Positions 36,237 to 49,972 of a stretch of DNA of 64,000 bases are shown in pieces. Source of the DNA: Rhabdornis inornatus (Eukaryota > Chordata > Aves > Passeriformes > Rhabdornithidae); contig VWZS01003779.1 of assembly GCA_013397075.1 (NCBI GenBank), positions 403,187 to 467,186 of the forward strand. Direction: 5' to 3'. A program made the position numbers and the translations under genes. The notes under the pieces are model-generated. The model was not told the origin of the DNA. It ran no database searches and was given only the letters and a program-made list of their open reading frames with translations. Position 1 is the first letter of the stretch; every line of letters begins with the position of its first letter.

Positions 36237-38279
36237 TGATAAAAACTCACTGCCAGCACCCAGATGTGCTGCTGAACCCCCAGAAAAGCACAAAGATCAG
36301 AGGAAATCCTGTTGGGAATTCAGCCCAGCCTTGGGAGCTGCCCTGGCTGCAGCAGGAGATGCTCCAGCACGGAACCCCTAACCTGCAAGGGGCTCTGGCT
36401 CTGCCCTTTGTTGTCCTTTCTGCCACTGGTGCCAAGTAATTTCCCTTAATGCGTCCAGCAGGAGAGCTGGGTGATGCTGCTGCCTTCTGGATTCGTTCCT
36501 GGGCGCTCACTCTGGGTGCCAGAGCCCAGAATCAAAGTAAAGACACAAATTCATCTCCTGGGTCAAGCCTTGGCCACACAAGTTGGTGCCAAAAAACTCT
36601 GACTTCCCTTTTGTTGTCCCAGAGGAGTCAGGATTTCTATCTCAGTTTAAAAAAACCCTAAACCCAACAAGAACTTCCCTGCACTCCCCTGAAACTGTGA
36701 GAATAACAGAGAGCAATTAACAGAATATGTTATTTTATTTTGATTGATGGCTGGGCTGAAGAAAAACACTGGATTTTTCTTTTCATTGAGGTTAATGTGC
36801 CTCATTCAAAGAACTTAAAAATAAATAATCACCCCCTGTTCTTTTCTTATTTCATTTTTGTTATGATTCCTTGCAGTGTGAGCCAGACCTTGCCTCTGTT
36901 GCTATGGAAGTCTTGTCTTAAGGTTTACCAGAGAAAAGAGTTTAAAAATGTAAATGGGAGATTGACTCAAAGGTATCGATTGTTGCTACAAAGTGCATTG
37001 TAATTTCATTCTCTTCTTGCTATATATCTTATTTTTAATATCAGAATAGGCTTGTAACATAAGTTTCAAACTTATAACAGAATTTTTACATCAGAAAATT
37101 ATTATGTCAGTAATTTTATGAATTGTTTTTTTTTTTTAGTTGTGGGCAAGAGAGACCTTGAAAATAGTAAGGAGACTTGTGAAGGAGAACAGTGCACAAC
37201 TCACTGGCTTTATCAGTCAGGGAGTAAAAATATCCTGAGTTTTTGAAAACTTTTTAAAATCTATGTCCTTTGAAGAGAAAAGAAAGGGTTCTTTCAAGGA
37301 GCTTGGAGTTTCTCTGTTAGGAATGATACTAAAAAAATTAGATTTAAAGCTGAGCCCATTTTGACTTAAACATTCTGGATTGTTGAGAAGGGAGTATTAT
37401 TTCCTATTTGTAGACTTAAATCTGAAGCTTTGGAGCAAGTACCCTGGAAACTTTATTTTTTTCACACTGCATACATGACTTGATTTCTGTTGAGTTTTTT
37501 GATTTTTTTTTTAAGCAATAATTATCTTAAATCCATGAGAAAAAAAAGGCAGCACTGAAATTGGCAGTGAAATTGAATTATGAGAATATTGGGGATAAAT
37601 GGTCAGTGAATGTTTTCAGGCAGTGTGATGGTGGATAGACAGACAGACAGGTGTGGACTGACAGATCTGCAGAATTATTCAGAGATTGGAAACCCATTTG
37701 GAATATTCTCCTGAACTGCCCTGGAATAACAGCAAAACTGTTCAGCCAGAAAAGTACAAAGGGACTAAAACTAGAGTTATAATATTTGTACAGGGAATCT
37801 AAAGAGCTCTGGCTGCTGCAATCTAGAGACTACTTGGAGCAATTAAATTTCTGTGTCACTCTTGATTACATCAGAAAGGTGGGGCAAGCACAGAAAAATG
37901 CAATAGTGGAGTCTCTTTGATAATCTGATTTATGTGCTTAAGCTCCACAGAAATTTTTGAAAATGGATTATAAGCAACTTAGTCACTTAGATAACATCAT
38001 AATTTCTTGGGAAAATACCCTGAAACATCCAATAACCCAGAAATAACTTTAGCCATCGATGGACAATGGGAGAAAAAGGAAGAAAAACCCATTCTCTGGC
38101 TTTGCCATGGCTTTTGAGGCTCCCTAAATTCCAGCTTGGTGCTACTCTTGGAATCCCTCAGGTTTCTTTTGTTTATTTGGACAAGACTTCACGCCTGCAA
38201 CCTTATTTTGTTCAATCACCAACATAACAAACAAGTTTTTTATGCATGATTTGCTCATTAGTGCCTGCTTCAAACACCC

Positions 38280-38420
38280 CATCTCCCAGTACATAATCCA
38301 ATTTTAAGAATAATTGGGAAAATGATGTCGTGTAATTAGCATTCCGAAATCTGGTTTAATCCTTGTGGCTCTGGGTCAGCTGGGGAGAAGCAATTTCAAT
38401 TAGTGATTAATTGCCTGGGC
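38280..38420. promoter_or_regulatory. Possible conserved noncoding block
   Basis: Dense homeodomain-like ATTA/TAAT words (TAATTGGG, GTAATTAGC, AATTAGTGATTAATTGCC) in repeat-free sequence. Candidate only. Confidence 0.2.
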
Positions 38421-38929
38421 TGGGGGAGCAGGGTTGGGGGGTGTGACACAACCCTGCAGTGTCACCTCCCCTGGCCAGGCTGCTCCAGCATCCTCCGGAA
38501 AACTCAGCCTTGCCAGGGATTGCCTTGGCAGAGCCTTCCCCTTTGATTTAGCTCAGATCTGGGAGGATCTGATCCCGCACCTTTGGAGGTTGGAGGGAGT
38601 TTAGCAATTCCCTCGGACCAAGCTCTGAGTTAATTTGGGCTGGCTCATTAGGGCTGGGGCTCATTAGGGCTGCTCTGTGTGAGTGAAAGTGCAGAGCTGT
38701 GGGCATGCTCTGGCCACACTCCAATCCCAGCAATGTCACACGAGTAAAATTCCCCCCGGAGCCTCTTCACAGCCAGGCTGGGGATGCTCCTGCTCAGTGA
38801 CACACTTGTGGCACTGCACAAGGAGATGCTTTGCCCTGAGATCTTCCCCTGCCAGGAGAAACATCTGGCAAAAAGGAAGAGTGAAAAAAAACTTCTGAAC
38901 AGACAAATGAGAGCAGACATTTTTAAGGT

Positions 38930-39380
38930 TGGAAATATCCTTATAAACCTGTGCTGTGCAGAGAAATGGAGATTTTTATTGCTATGCAAATGGCTGTTAT
39001 GTACAAGTCTCACAGGCTGCAGTGGAGATGAATCATTTAAATTGACTTAATCACTACATATTCTGTTAAAGGGTTATCTGAGAATCTCATTAAGTACCAC
39101 TGCTAATGGCTGGCGTGTTTAGGCCATTGTTTTAGAACTCACAAGTCACCGAGTTTCCTGTCTGACAGAGAAACAAAACCCCAGGAGCTCGACAGCCTGA
39201 CTTTTTATTTTGGATGCTTCACTTAATAACTCCTCGGAGAAAAAGAGTGACAGCATAGGGATTTAGGGTTTCACTTCAAGGTATTCCACAATTCATCCTG
39301 AGAAAGTCTCAGCATTTTCTTAAGCTATTTTTTAATAGAATGACTTAGGGCTTATAAGTGTCTCATTTCTAACCTGTTGC
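38930..39380. promoter_or_regulatory. Possible conserved noncoding block with octamer motif
   Basis: Repeat-free sequence with a perfect POU octamer ATGCAAAT at 38984-38991 and several ATTTAAATT/TTAATCAC-type words. The texture resembles developmental enhancers, but no conservation can be tested here. Confidence 0.22.
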
Positions 39381-40010
39381 CTGTGCACTCCTCAGTCACA
39401 GACGTGGGGATGCACCAGGAGCTCCCACCACGGAGAAATCCCACTGGCTCCCATTTTTCCATCCATATTAGATTTAATTGTGCTGGCTAATACAAGGATT
39501 TAGGGGATCAGCCTGGGCAATATTTCTTAATGATATAAAGTAGCATAGGAGCACAGAGCTTGAAGCAGAGGATTGAATTCTCAGGCTTAATGAGACACGG
39601 GGCTCTGGCTTATCTATTCAGGCAGGGATTTTTATTGACAGCAGGAGCATGAGTGCAAGCTTTGGAAACAAAGTGAATACAGCAGCTACCAGAAGATCAC
39701 CTTGACTGCAGCTCCTGCCGTCAGATGCCCAATCTGCCAGGAAGCTTCTGCATTATCCCCAGTCTCAGTCCAAATCTGAAATCCAAAGATTTGAACTCAT
39801 CCCTCCCATTTTCTTCCTCTGCAGAGCAGCTGGCACACAGACCTGCCTCTCTCCTCTCAATTTTCTTTTCCTTCCCTCAGTAATTTTCCACTTTGCATCC
39901 CTGCACACCTTCACCCCTCACTTGTTGCAATCGGTTTTATGCAAAATGGGTTTAATCCCTCCTGAGCCCCATCCCTGTGCCAGCACATGGATGGAGGAAT
40001 GCAGATGTGT

Positions 40011-40170
40011 CACAGAATTCCACAGGCTGGTTTGGGTGGGAAATGTCCAACCTGGCCTTGGACACTTCCAGGGATCCAGGGGCAGCCACAGCAAATCTGG
40101 GCACCCTGTGCCAGGGCCTCACCACCCTTACAGTGAACAGTTCCTTCCCAAAATCCCATCTAAACTCATC
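40011..40170 (-). mobile_element. CR1 LINE 3' fragment with internal deletion
   Basis: The terminus (CACAGAATTCCACAGGCTGG then TTTGGGTGGGAAATG) joins directly to TCCAACCTGGCCTTGGACAC. The roughly 90 bp that separate these parts in sibling copies are missing. The copy continues to CCAAAATCCCATCTAAACTC. Confidence 0.88.
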
Positions 40171-43100
40171 ATAAACTCATTATATTCTTAGTGGTCATAA
40201 GCCTGGGGGTGTATTTTACAAACTCAGCAGTAATACAGGGTCTGTACCCCAATAATTTTATTCCTGTGGTACCAGTGGGGCTGGTTTGGGCTTGGCTTAG
40301 CCTGAGGATGGGATTTGGGCATGGATCTTGTGATGCTCATGGCACTGCCCTAAGTGATGGGACAGTGATGGCAACTGAGGTGAAGGTGGGAGCAGAGCTT
40401 GAATTTTGGGGGTCCTGGGGGAGCTGAGCCCCCTCTGCCACGATTAGGATCAGGACATGACCCCAAAGGCACAGAGGGCAACCAGGCTGCTCCCAGCCAC
40501 ATTTTAATTTCTGGAGATCACACTGACAAACCTATCAAGAAATATTCAAGTACTACCAGTGCACTCCTTACAGTGGCTTTAAAAATGATGCAAATTTACA
40601 TGCAAAGGAGGTGCAGCCCTCCAGCTCTTGGCAATTTGCCACAGCAGCCTTTGCCATTGCCCCCAGTAGCTCGTGTTTTATGGGAAAGCCATCAGTCATC
40701 CCACAGCACCTCAAAGCAGGAGAATTTCCCTGCATGAGCTGCATAAAGATGGCACTGCACACTGCTGCCCTGCCCAGAGCAAAGGGATTCTGCTCCCAGC
40801 ACTTGGTTGGCTCGTTGGTTCCTTTTCCAGCCTACTGAGCAACTCAAAAAATTGGATTTATAGGATTAAAACAATTGGGTGCTTTGGAACTGAAATTCAG
40901 CATTCTCATGTATGTGCAAGTGATAATCCTTGGAGAAAAAAATCGAATTTAACTGTCCTGTGTACATTCCTCTTTGCAAATATTGTATTTCTTCCCATTT
41001 CACTGGCTACTGGGTACATTTGCTTCTCTGTAAAGAATATCACAGAGAAAAGTAATTCTTGGGGGCAAAATTCCACGCTTGGTCATCCCTTCAAAAATAT
41101 TTGGGGGAAGAATAACTCTAGAAATTCCTCCTGTTTACAGCTTGATTGCTTCTTCTAGTGAAATGTTAATAATGCAGCAGTGGCCAGAGAGGGTCGATAA
41201 TGAGGTAATGTGTATTTATGGGCTCTGTGTCCAAATGATCCTTAGTGCATGGTTATTTGAAAATAAATAGTGTATTGATTGAAACAGCTACGGGACAAAA
41301 TGGGCTTTCAACACATGGGGAGAGCTGATAATTACTTGGAATATTTTTCCTTGTTGTTAATATATTAACCAGTCTATTTTTAGCTCTTTTGTATAGAAAG
41401 GCAAATCCACTCAGAACAATACGAAAATTTTTATAGGGGTTTTTTTAATGTATCAGGGTTTTCTGCATCAGTTTGAAAATACAATGAAGAAAATACAATA
41501 TTCACACCTATTTCCCATCACTGGGATGTTTCCATAGTCTCATTTCAACACAGTAAATACCACTTTGAAAGAGGTTTTAAATGGCATTTAATGTAGCCAC
41601 ACTACTAATATTCCATTAAAACCACATAACCTCCTGTCATGGGAAAAATCAACAGAATGAGCTGCAAGTAGTGGAATTTACAGAGTTCAATACCCATCTC
41701 TTAAAACTCTCAATTTTGGGGGGCGAAGTCTTCATGGCAATATTTTTGGAAAATAAATGAAAATTATGTGAAAGATGAAAAAAGGGATGAAAAACCCATG
41801 GAAAGAACAAAGCAGGGTTATCAGATGAAGAGATTCCCCTCGGTGATTTGATGGATCCTGACCTCATATTCAGTTTTCCTTGTATTCTAAAGCCAACAGA
41901 TAAAATTCCTGCACAGAGAAAGAGCTGACGTAGCTTATCGGGTAAATATCTGATTAAAAATTTAATTCAGTGCTGAAAAAGATGAAATGGGTTGAAAATG
42001 TGGAGTTGCAAGCAGGAAGTATAGCGACAACTTTCTTGCTTTCTTTCATCCCAAAACTGCACATGAAAAATTAAATGTTATTTTAAAAACATTTAATAAC
42101 TCTATTCCGAGCTGCAGGCAGTAGCACGGGCTTCCCCGAAATATCTGGGATGTTGAGATGTTTGAACCAAATATTTGGTATTGATATTTACCTATGAAAT
42201 TCTCATCCCAAATATTTGGTGTTGACTCTTGCAGAGGGATGTAAATATTGAACTGCAAAGCTGAGCTGGGGATGAGGAAGATACTCTGTCTGTTGTGTCT
42301 TACAATCAGCAAACACCACAACTGCCCACATCCTTGCCCACATTGGGTTCTGCAAGGGGAAAAATGCAGATGAAGGACGTTTGAGGATGTGTTCACTGTC
42401 CAAAGGGTGACACATCCAAAATGTAACACATCCTCCTCCACTTGCCTTTGCCCTTTTAGTCTTTAGATCCTTTTCAGTGAGGTCACAGCTAAGAAAACCA
42501 CATTATTGTCTCCTCTAGGCACTTTTTTCAAGTGCCATTAAAATCTATACCATTCTGTCCCTTGGCCTCTTCTATAATTCATAAGTATTTTGTAGTTGTG
42601 ATCTTTTATATTAAGAACTTCCAAACCCCCCTAAACTATCAACTTCAATCCCACTTAATTGCCTGCCTGCAGCATCAGAAAGCAAAAGAGATGAATCATT
42701 TATTCATTTATAAACCTTCTCTCCACAGCACATCCAAGCTTTGTAGATTTAAGAACAACTTTCCTAATACCCCTAAGTTTAAAATGAGAATGTTTATAAC
42801 ACAGAGCTCTAAGCACTTCCCAGGCAATTGAGGTATTTTTCCCTTTGATTGTGCCATTTTGGTAATTCAAAGGCCAGCTAATGGGGTTTTTTTTGGGTAG
42901 GAAGGATGGGGTTAGAGGGAATTTGTTGAGGCAGTTGTAAAGCCAACCCAGATTTTGTAATTGCCAGTGCAAGGCTGCTCGTGCTGCCTGCAGCACTCCA
43001 GCTCTGTTTTTATTGATCCCTGTGATTCAGTGTTTGTGCTCATGGGCACAAGTCAGCACTTCCAGCACATCAGCACGGGGGCTGCAGGATCAATCGCCCC

Positions 43101-43570
43101 TTCCCCCTCCTGATCCATTTTAATTGGGGTATCAAAGGTGCTGTAATCCTCTCTCAGGTCAGGAGATGTGTTTGAAGGCAGGACAAAGCTGTGCAATAAA
43201 AGCACAGAGATTTCCCTACGCAGATCTGAAGGAAAACCTCTCGTTCCAGGAGCTCATCCCAAAGCAGCAGCCAGCCATGCTGAGCTTGTTTTAAATGGTT
43301 ACAGCAACCAACTCAATAAATAAAGTGCTTCACTTCCCTCACCTCTCCCTTGGCAGCAGTGCAGGACTGAAAGGCAAACTGCAGGACAATGGTGCTCCAG
43401 GGAAATTATTAAGCTCCGACTCAGAGTCTTTATTTTGACATTCAGGAACAAGCCAGAGTGCAGACATGTTACCAGGCATGTGAATGTTGAGCTCATGTGA
43501 ACTTGAGATGTGTCTTTTTCTCTTTTGGAAAAAAAAATTCTCTTTCCTTCCCCTCAGTGTGTTTAACCAA

Positions 43571-43669
43571 TGAGAAATAATTCTGAGGGAAAACAAAAAA
43601 AAAAAGAGGAATAATTCTAGGGAAAAGAAAAAAATGAGAAATAGTTCTAGGAAAAAGAAAAAACGATTC
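43571..43669. repeat. A/G-rich tandem triplication, ~35-45-bp units
   Basis: Three degenerate units of GAGAAATAATTCT / GAGGAATAATTCTAGG / GAGAAATAGTTCTAGG are each followed by a GGAAAA-(A)n run. Confidence 0.75.
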
Positions 43670-45769
43670 CCAGAAGAGCTGCTGGCTGTTGCACTCAGTG
43701 GAGAGGTGTAATTAGAGAGCTGGGATAGCTGCTTGTCAAAACACAGCATTGTTCTGTGATGACACTGGGGGTTTTTCCACTTTGGTTTGGAGTTTTGTCA
43801 CCTCTGCTTTTTGCCATGCAGGATATTAAGGCTTTCACATTCCCCGTGGGAGGTTGGTCTGTAGCTCCTTAGGATTTCCTGGCACATATCCCACGGAGAG
43901 AGCACATGTGGGAGTGAGGGGGAGGGAGAAAGGAGATTTCTCCAAGGCTGCTGCACTGGAGCACATCAAGAGAATGTACCTGAGAATGTTTAGAGTGGCT
44001 TCTCCCATCTAACTTGGGTTTTCTCCATCCTCTGAGAACTCTTCCAAGGAAGCTGAAATGGGTAAATCCACATGCTCTAGGCTTTCTTCCCTCTGAAGAA
44101 AACATCTTGCCCTTGGGCTAACTCTGCCCCTCACACACAACCTCCTTCCAGGGGAACTCAGAAATGCCTCTGGAGAGCCAAGAGAGGATTTTGTCTGGGA
44201 AAGAGCTCAGAAAATGTTAGGCTGCCCAGCTGGCACTCAAGAAGTGGAAGGAAGACAGAAGGAACCACAGCTGCTCTTGCTGCTGTTGGGTTGCAAGAAG
44301 GGGTGGGGAGAGCCAGGTGGATGCAGAGAGGAACTGCAGGAACACAAGAGCCACAATTCAGGGATTCCAGGGGACAGGTGCAGGGTTTCCCCGGGGTCAC
44401 AGCTGGGTGACCCTGCTGGCAGGAGGGGTGGCATCCAGCCTGTCCCCATGGACAGAGAGTGGCTGCCACACCAGGCACCTCTGCCCCGCTGCCAAAGGGA
44501 AGGTGAAGGGAGAGAGCTCCCTGCCCTGATTAATTTAGAGTGGCCTGCTGATAAATCAAGGCTGAAAATGCATCCCTTGGAGCTTGGAGTTTACATTCCA
44601 GGCACATTTTTTATCCAGAGCCTTCAGACCTCCAGCACTGCTGGCTCACAGCAAGGGCAGTTCTCCTGGCTCCTGCTGAACTTCCCGTGCCTGCCACAGG
44701 TGGAACACCTGGAAGCAGAGGGTTTGGGACCTGCTGAGAGCTTCATTCCCTGCTAATTCAGCAGGAAATCGCTTCTCAAGGCTTCTACAGGAGGTTGCTG
44801 GTGAAGGGGGAGCCCAGGCAGCTGCTGCTCCTCTGGGCATCCCTGCATCCAGGGAAAATGCTGCTCCAGCACCCACAGACTGATGGATAGTTCCAGCTTT
44901 CCTTGGGCCATAAAGGATGCAGATGTGGAGCCACAATCTAGGAGGAGAAAAGAGGTTTTCGAATGTGTATTTCACCAGGTTTATTTTCTTTGAGAATTGA
45001 GGATGATTTTGCATTTTGTCTGGTTCAGAACAGTTTCATGCTGTGCTGTGGGAGCAGAGAGATGTGAACCAGAAGCAAAACTGTGCTCAAAGGTGTCCAG
45101 TACCAGACCTGGAGACCCTCCCACAGCAAAGCATAAACACAGGTAATTCTGAATAATTTGATTCCTCAAATTTTCCTTCAAAACGGACAAATTGTCCTTT
45201 CATTTAATTTTGCATTTAATTGCAACTGCAGCACTGGACTCATGCTAGTGATCTTAGATTAAAAAGACTTCTGTCTACACAAATTGGGTAGCACATCCTG
45301 CCACCCTATTTACACCCAGAAACAGGCAAAGATTCCAGATCTTATTAAACACATTTGAAGTGAAGTTTGAAGTGGTGAATCCATGACAGGGATTTGTGAA
45401 GATGGGAGCCCCGAGTGGAAAAGGTATCTGGGTAAATAAAATAATTAGGGAAAAAGTGTCAGCACACGAAGCAGGGGAGGGACAGAATAAGAGAGGCAAA
45501 GCAAAATGCAGCTTGGCTGGGCTGGGAACACACAGCAGGTGTTTGGACAGCAAACAGGCATTAGTGGATGATTTTATGGCAAGCCTACAGTGAAATGAGG
45601 GAATGCTGCAGATGGAGGTGAGCTGATGGACAGAGATAGGTGCCTTTAAAAATTAACATGCACAGGAAGAGGGGATTGGAGGCAGAGCTGCCATAAAGAT
45701 GCAGAGATGGATGCAGAGGCATCAGCAGAGGGGAGAGTGGCAGGAGAGAAGGGGGAAAGTGGAACACGG

Positions 45770-46010
45770 GCTCCCTGCGGAGACAGCGATTATCACTCTC
45801 AGATAACTTTAATAGTCCGAGTCCTTGAGATGCTCTTATCAGGAGAAGGAGCTTGAAATGCAGTCCGAGATAAAGGGACCGGGAGCTCTGACACCAGCGC
45901 TGTAAGAGCATCCTCCCCTCCTCTGAAAGGCGATGCTGAGGAGGCTCAGATTGCATCCGGCGGATTTTCTTTGTGTTCTCTGACTAAACTCGCTGGGTTT
46001 GCAGTTTTCC
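45770..46010. promoter_or_regulatory. CpG-containing unique block, possible regulatory element
   Basis: Around ten CpGs occur in about 240 bp (for example CTGCGGAGACAGCG, ATCCGGCGGATT) in a window where CpG is otherwise scarce. There is also a repeated AGTCCGAG word (45815 and 45862). No gene start was recognised. Confidence 0.2.
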
Positions 46011-47035
46011 TCTGAAAAGCGGGATTGGAGCAGGTGACCTGGAAGTGGTTAGAGGACAGAAATGTCCTGGGTTTGTTCTATGCTTCTTATTTTACCTCTT
46101 TAGGAATTAAAATCCAAACTCTTTGCAAAGGTCTCTCCAAGACTCTTTTCCTTGCTTTGCATAGTTGATTTATGTATCTATACATTTATAGAGATTAGAT
46201 GAAGTTTATAACGGAGATATAATTTTATAAATATAAATTATACTACTATAAACTGTACCCTGGAACCTCTGCCCTACAATTTAATCCTCTGATGGATTTA
46301 TTGCCTATTTATTGCTTATTACATTGCCTGGGGTGCATGTATTGCTAATTTTCCCTTTCTTTTCTCATGGATATGATGACCCCAGCTATTTCCTCACCTG
46401 TTACAGCATTCATTTCTCCTCCTCGACCTGATGCATCAGAAATCAAAAAGCGTGGCTGGGAAGCAATCAGAGGAAGAGCACGCTGTGAGCTGGAGGCTCT
46501 GCCTGATGAGTGTGTTCTCCTCCTGCTCCCTGTGTTTGGTGTCCTGCAGGCTGTTCCCATTAGGAACAGGCAGTGCTGCTGGAGCTCTGTCACCCTCTGA
46601 TGAGCCCCTCTTTGTTTCCAGGGAATGTTCCCACTCCCATTTCCCTGGCCAGAGCAGGGCTGGGGTTGTAGGAGCCCCCCTGACCCAGTGTTCAGTAACA
46701 GCAATGTTTCCTTCCCTTTATCTTTTCTGTGGCCCTGGGTGATGCCTCTTTGCTGCCTTTTCTTGCTCTTTCTCCCTTTTTGTCTTTCTTTCCCTCCCAA
46801 AGAGGCCTCAGAACTCTTTGCCCTGTGAGTGCAGGGAGGCTGCTGCTGCTGGATTACTGACACAGCTTCTTGTGCTATTTTTCTAGAAGATAATGTGGTT
46901 TTTTCAACTAGTAACCAGAGTTAATCCAACTGACAGGAATAATCTCTCTGATTTGATACCTGATCATTGCATCTCGTTACAGGTGAGCTCCTAATGAGAG
47001 CAGAAGGGTTTTAGTGCTTCTTTCTTGAATTTCAT

Positions 47036-47126
47036 ACAATCCCAGACTGGTTTGGGTTGGAAGAGACCTTCAGGCTCATCCAGTCCCACCCTTGCCATGG
47101 GCAGGGACACCTTCCACTATCCCAGC
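47036..47126 (-). mobile_element. CR1 LINE 3' fragment (91 bp)
   Basis: CAATCCCAGACTGGTTTGGG is followed by TTGGAAGAGACCTTC and GCCATGGGCAGGGACACC. Confidence 0.9.
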
Positions 47127-49912
47127 TATTCAGCTGGAACAGCAGCTCTCTATCTCCCTTCTTCTCAGTTTCTGTCTGAAATGGCTGGGTTATTTTGTAT
47201 TTTTTTCTGCTCTTTCTTTGTGTGAGAGTTTGACAGGTGTATTAAGGAAAAAACAACTCGAGGGTTTATGTGTTGCAGCCAGTTCTGAATGTGATGAAGT
47301 TGAGGATCAGCTGATCCTCACCTGGCTGTGATGTGTGCCAGGCTCCTGCCATGGATTCTGCTGGGAAAAAAAAAATTAAAATAAAAAGGAAAATAAATAG
47401 TTGGAAATAAGCACCACTAAGCAGCTAGGAAGTTAAAATCATTATAAAGTCATTTTAAAGAGCAGCTCGTATTTATTGTATACCAAAGAAGAAGAACTCC
47501 TTTAATTAATATTAACAATTGAGAGCAGATTAGACCAAAAATACCCTATTACCACTTTCTCTAATCCACCTCTAATTGTGTACCAAGCTATCAAGGAGCA
47601 CTTAAACCCCAAAAAGCCTCAGTAAGAAGCAGAAGGCAATTGTCTGCTTCAGCATCTCCGACAGTTGGATGTGGAAATCATCCAGCTCCAATTGTCTTTT
47701 ATTTCATCCCTCCAGTGCCTTCACAGCCCTGCAACAGTTTGGAGAGTTCAGTGGGGAGCAGCCAAACACCCAAAACGCAGGAGCTGCCACTGAGGAGGAA
47801 ATTTATTCCAGGGGAGAGGATTGAGTGTGTCCTTCTCTGGATTTGGGCAGAAACTGAACATCTTCCAACGTTATTCAAACACTTTGCCTGAAAAAAATGT
47901 GGATCTGATTACTGCTCGTTTGCATCCTTTTTTCCTTAAGTTTGGAGAAGGCAAAGCTCTCCAGTGAATTAATTAATTTCACTCCATTTTGACAGAGTGC
48001 TTAAATCAGCTCAGAAGTGCCACAGCTGAGTAAACCCAGCCCCGACTGCTTCTTTTGGAAGGCCGTGCTCAACAGCAGCAGAAACAGAGCAGCCAGGAGC
48101 AGCACTTCATTACAGAGCTGTGGCAACACTGCTACAGCCTGGGCTGCTCCTGCAAGGAACTGAGCCTTTAAAGAGGGATAAGGAAGTTTTTTCTTTGCAT
48201 TTGTGCTTTCATGATCCAATGGAAGGTGTTCCACTGTGTTCCAGATCTGATCCCTCTTTGCTTCCCCAGCCCATGTGCATCCACAGCAGGTTTGCATCCC
48301 ACAGACAGAAGTTTGCTTTTCCCAAGGCTGGAAGTTATTTTGTTGGTATGTAATTAAATTGGGATATTTAATTAGTGTGAAATGTTCAGAACTTGTATGG
48401 CTGCGATCTCTCTCTCACACTTTGTATATTTATATAACTATATATTGTAATTATATATGTTATACTTATATATATATTATATATATCTTACACTTAGCCC
48501 TCCAAGGTGTATTTCCCTCTTGAAAGGTCCATCAGCCTTTCCTGTGACAACCTGGCATGAACTTTGTACCAAAGAAAATATACATTGGAAATCTTCATTA
48601 CAAATGTACATATCTTTGAGATGACCTGACAGGCTTCTAGAACAAACGTGATTTCCCATATTGATCCAAGTGGACACAAGCTGTGGATCAGCTCCTGTGA
48701 AATATGGATTCCTTCTTTGCGTGCCATTTAATTTTTCTTTTTTAAGTGCAGCAGGATTTTAAGATGGAATCACAAATCTTTCTGCCTTTAATTCCTGCAC
48801 CAGGTATTTTCACGCTTCTTTGTGAGACAAAAATTCAAATGCAGTCACCTACAGCTTAGAGATGGAAATTGCATTTGTGTCATCCTTATCACTGCTGTGT
48901 TTTCCCAAATTCCAGCTCATAACCACAGACATCAACCTCATCGACCTGCTTAAGTTTTGGTCTTCCAGTGACCTGCCCTCACTGTGACCTCTTCAGAAAC
49001 AACACCCTCCCCTCTGCAGCCAGATAAACTTCTGTCCTCTCCCAGCTCCCTCTTCCCCGCTGAATTATTTACTGAGGTCATGAATTTCTTAGAAAATCAG
49101 GCAACAAGACACGGAGAAGTGAAGAGAGCCCTTTGTAGGTTTGTGTCTGGAAATTAATTTACTGCCTTGGATTGGGAAGTGGCCAAAGGGAAGATGTGAA
49201 ACCCCATACACAACACAATGAAATTGCTTCTTGTTGCTCCTTGTTTCAGGTCAGGCAGGTTATTGTGCCTGGAAATGTCTTTTGTACAAGATCCAGTTGC
49301 TGCAGAGGATGAAGTAATCAAAACCTTGGGAGCCTCAGCAATTTACATGGAAAAGCAGAGATGATACAGGGTCACTACCTCACATCTGCTCCACTCAGGC
49401 CAAGGTTGCACCCAGGATGGCTTTGAAGAGATTCTGTCTAGAACAGACCCAAGGAAAGAATTTAGCAGCAGGAAATTGTGATTAGAGGAGAGGGTGCAAG
49501 GTGCACTCCTGGGCTTGCTCTGAGGCTTTGTGGCAGCATCTGTGTTTTCATAATCTTATTTGGAAAAGAGAATAATCGTGTCTGGGTTTAAGTTGTAATG
49601 GGAGAACTGAGCAGCACAGGTAATTCTAAGGTTGTGATCCAATGCTATTCCATTAGCTAGGCAATTTCAAAGGCCTAGTGGGCAAACAGCACATTTCAGC
49701 TCTTCTTTTTTTCTAAAATCATATAGATTTGTGTTAGAGTCCAGTGCAGCCTCTCATGCTGTGAAACTGAGGATTTCTGAGCAAACCAGCTGGGTCTGTG
49801 GGTTTGCCAGGATGGAGGGCAGGGGAGCTGTGGGATGGGCAGCCTGGGAGCTTTTGCCATCCCCATCCTTGGGATTTCAAGGCCTGCGGGGGGAAATCCT
49901 GAGCCAGGGTGT
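47127..49912. other. Unique noncoding sequence
   Basis: A TATA/ATAT-rich patch lies at about 48423-48488. No gene was recognised. Confidence 0.5.
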
Positions 49913-49972
49913 AGGGGTTGAATCTGAACCCTCTTGAGTCCCTCCCCACTGGGGAATCTTGGGATCCTGTGA
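49913..49972 (+). mobile_element. Possible degraded CR1 3' end
   Basis: AGGGGTTGAATCTGAACCCT, then GAGTCCCTCCCCACTGGGG and TCTTGGGATCCTGTGA, resemble the terminal CR1 segment. The copy is divergent and short. Confidence 0.4.

Larger units (their letters stand above)
36237..40010. other. Unique noncoding sequence
   Basis: A long stretch with no gene or interspersed repeat. A short AAACCCTAAACCC word at about 36651-36666 is too short to be a telomeric remnant. Possible conserved blocks at 38280-38420 and 38930-39380 are listed separately. Confidence 0.5.
40171..47035. other. Unique noncoding sequence
   Basis: The longest stretch without CR1 in the window. Open frames up to 180 codons (for example 44214-44756 + and 46345-46863 -) have no recognisable domains and overlap frames on the other strand. 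AT-rich patches lie near 46160-46255. Separately listed: an A-rich duplication at 43571 and a CpG-containing block at 45770. Confidence 0.5.

Noticed and set aside
36651..36666. Telomere-like AAACCCTAAACCC word
   Set aside because: Only two imperfect units, too short for an interstitial telomere.
44214..44756. 180-codon plus-strand open frame
   Set aside because: GC-rich local composition lowers stop frequency. No domain, and minus-strand frames overlap it.
46345..46863. 172-codon minus-strand open frame
   Set aside because: No recognisable domain, strongly overlapped by plus-strand frames, and of a length expected by chance in six frames over 64 kb.
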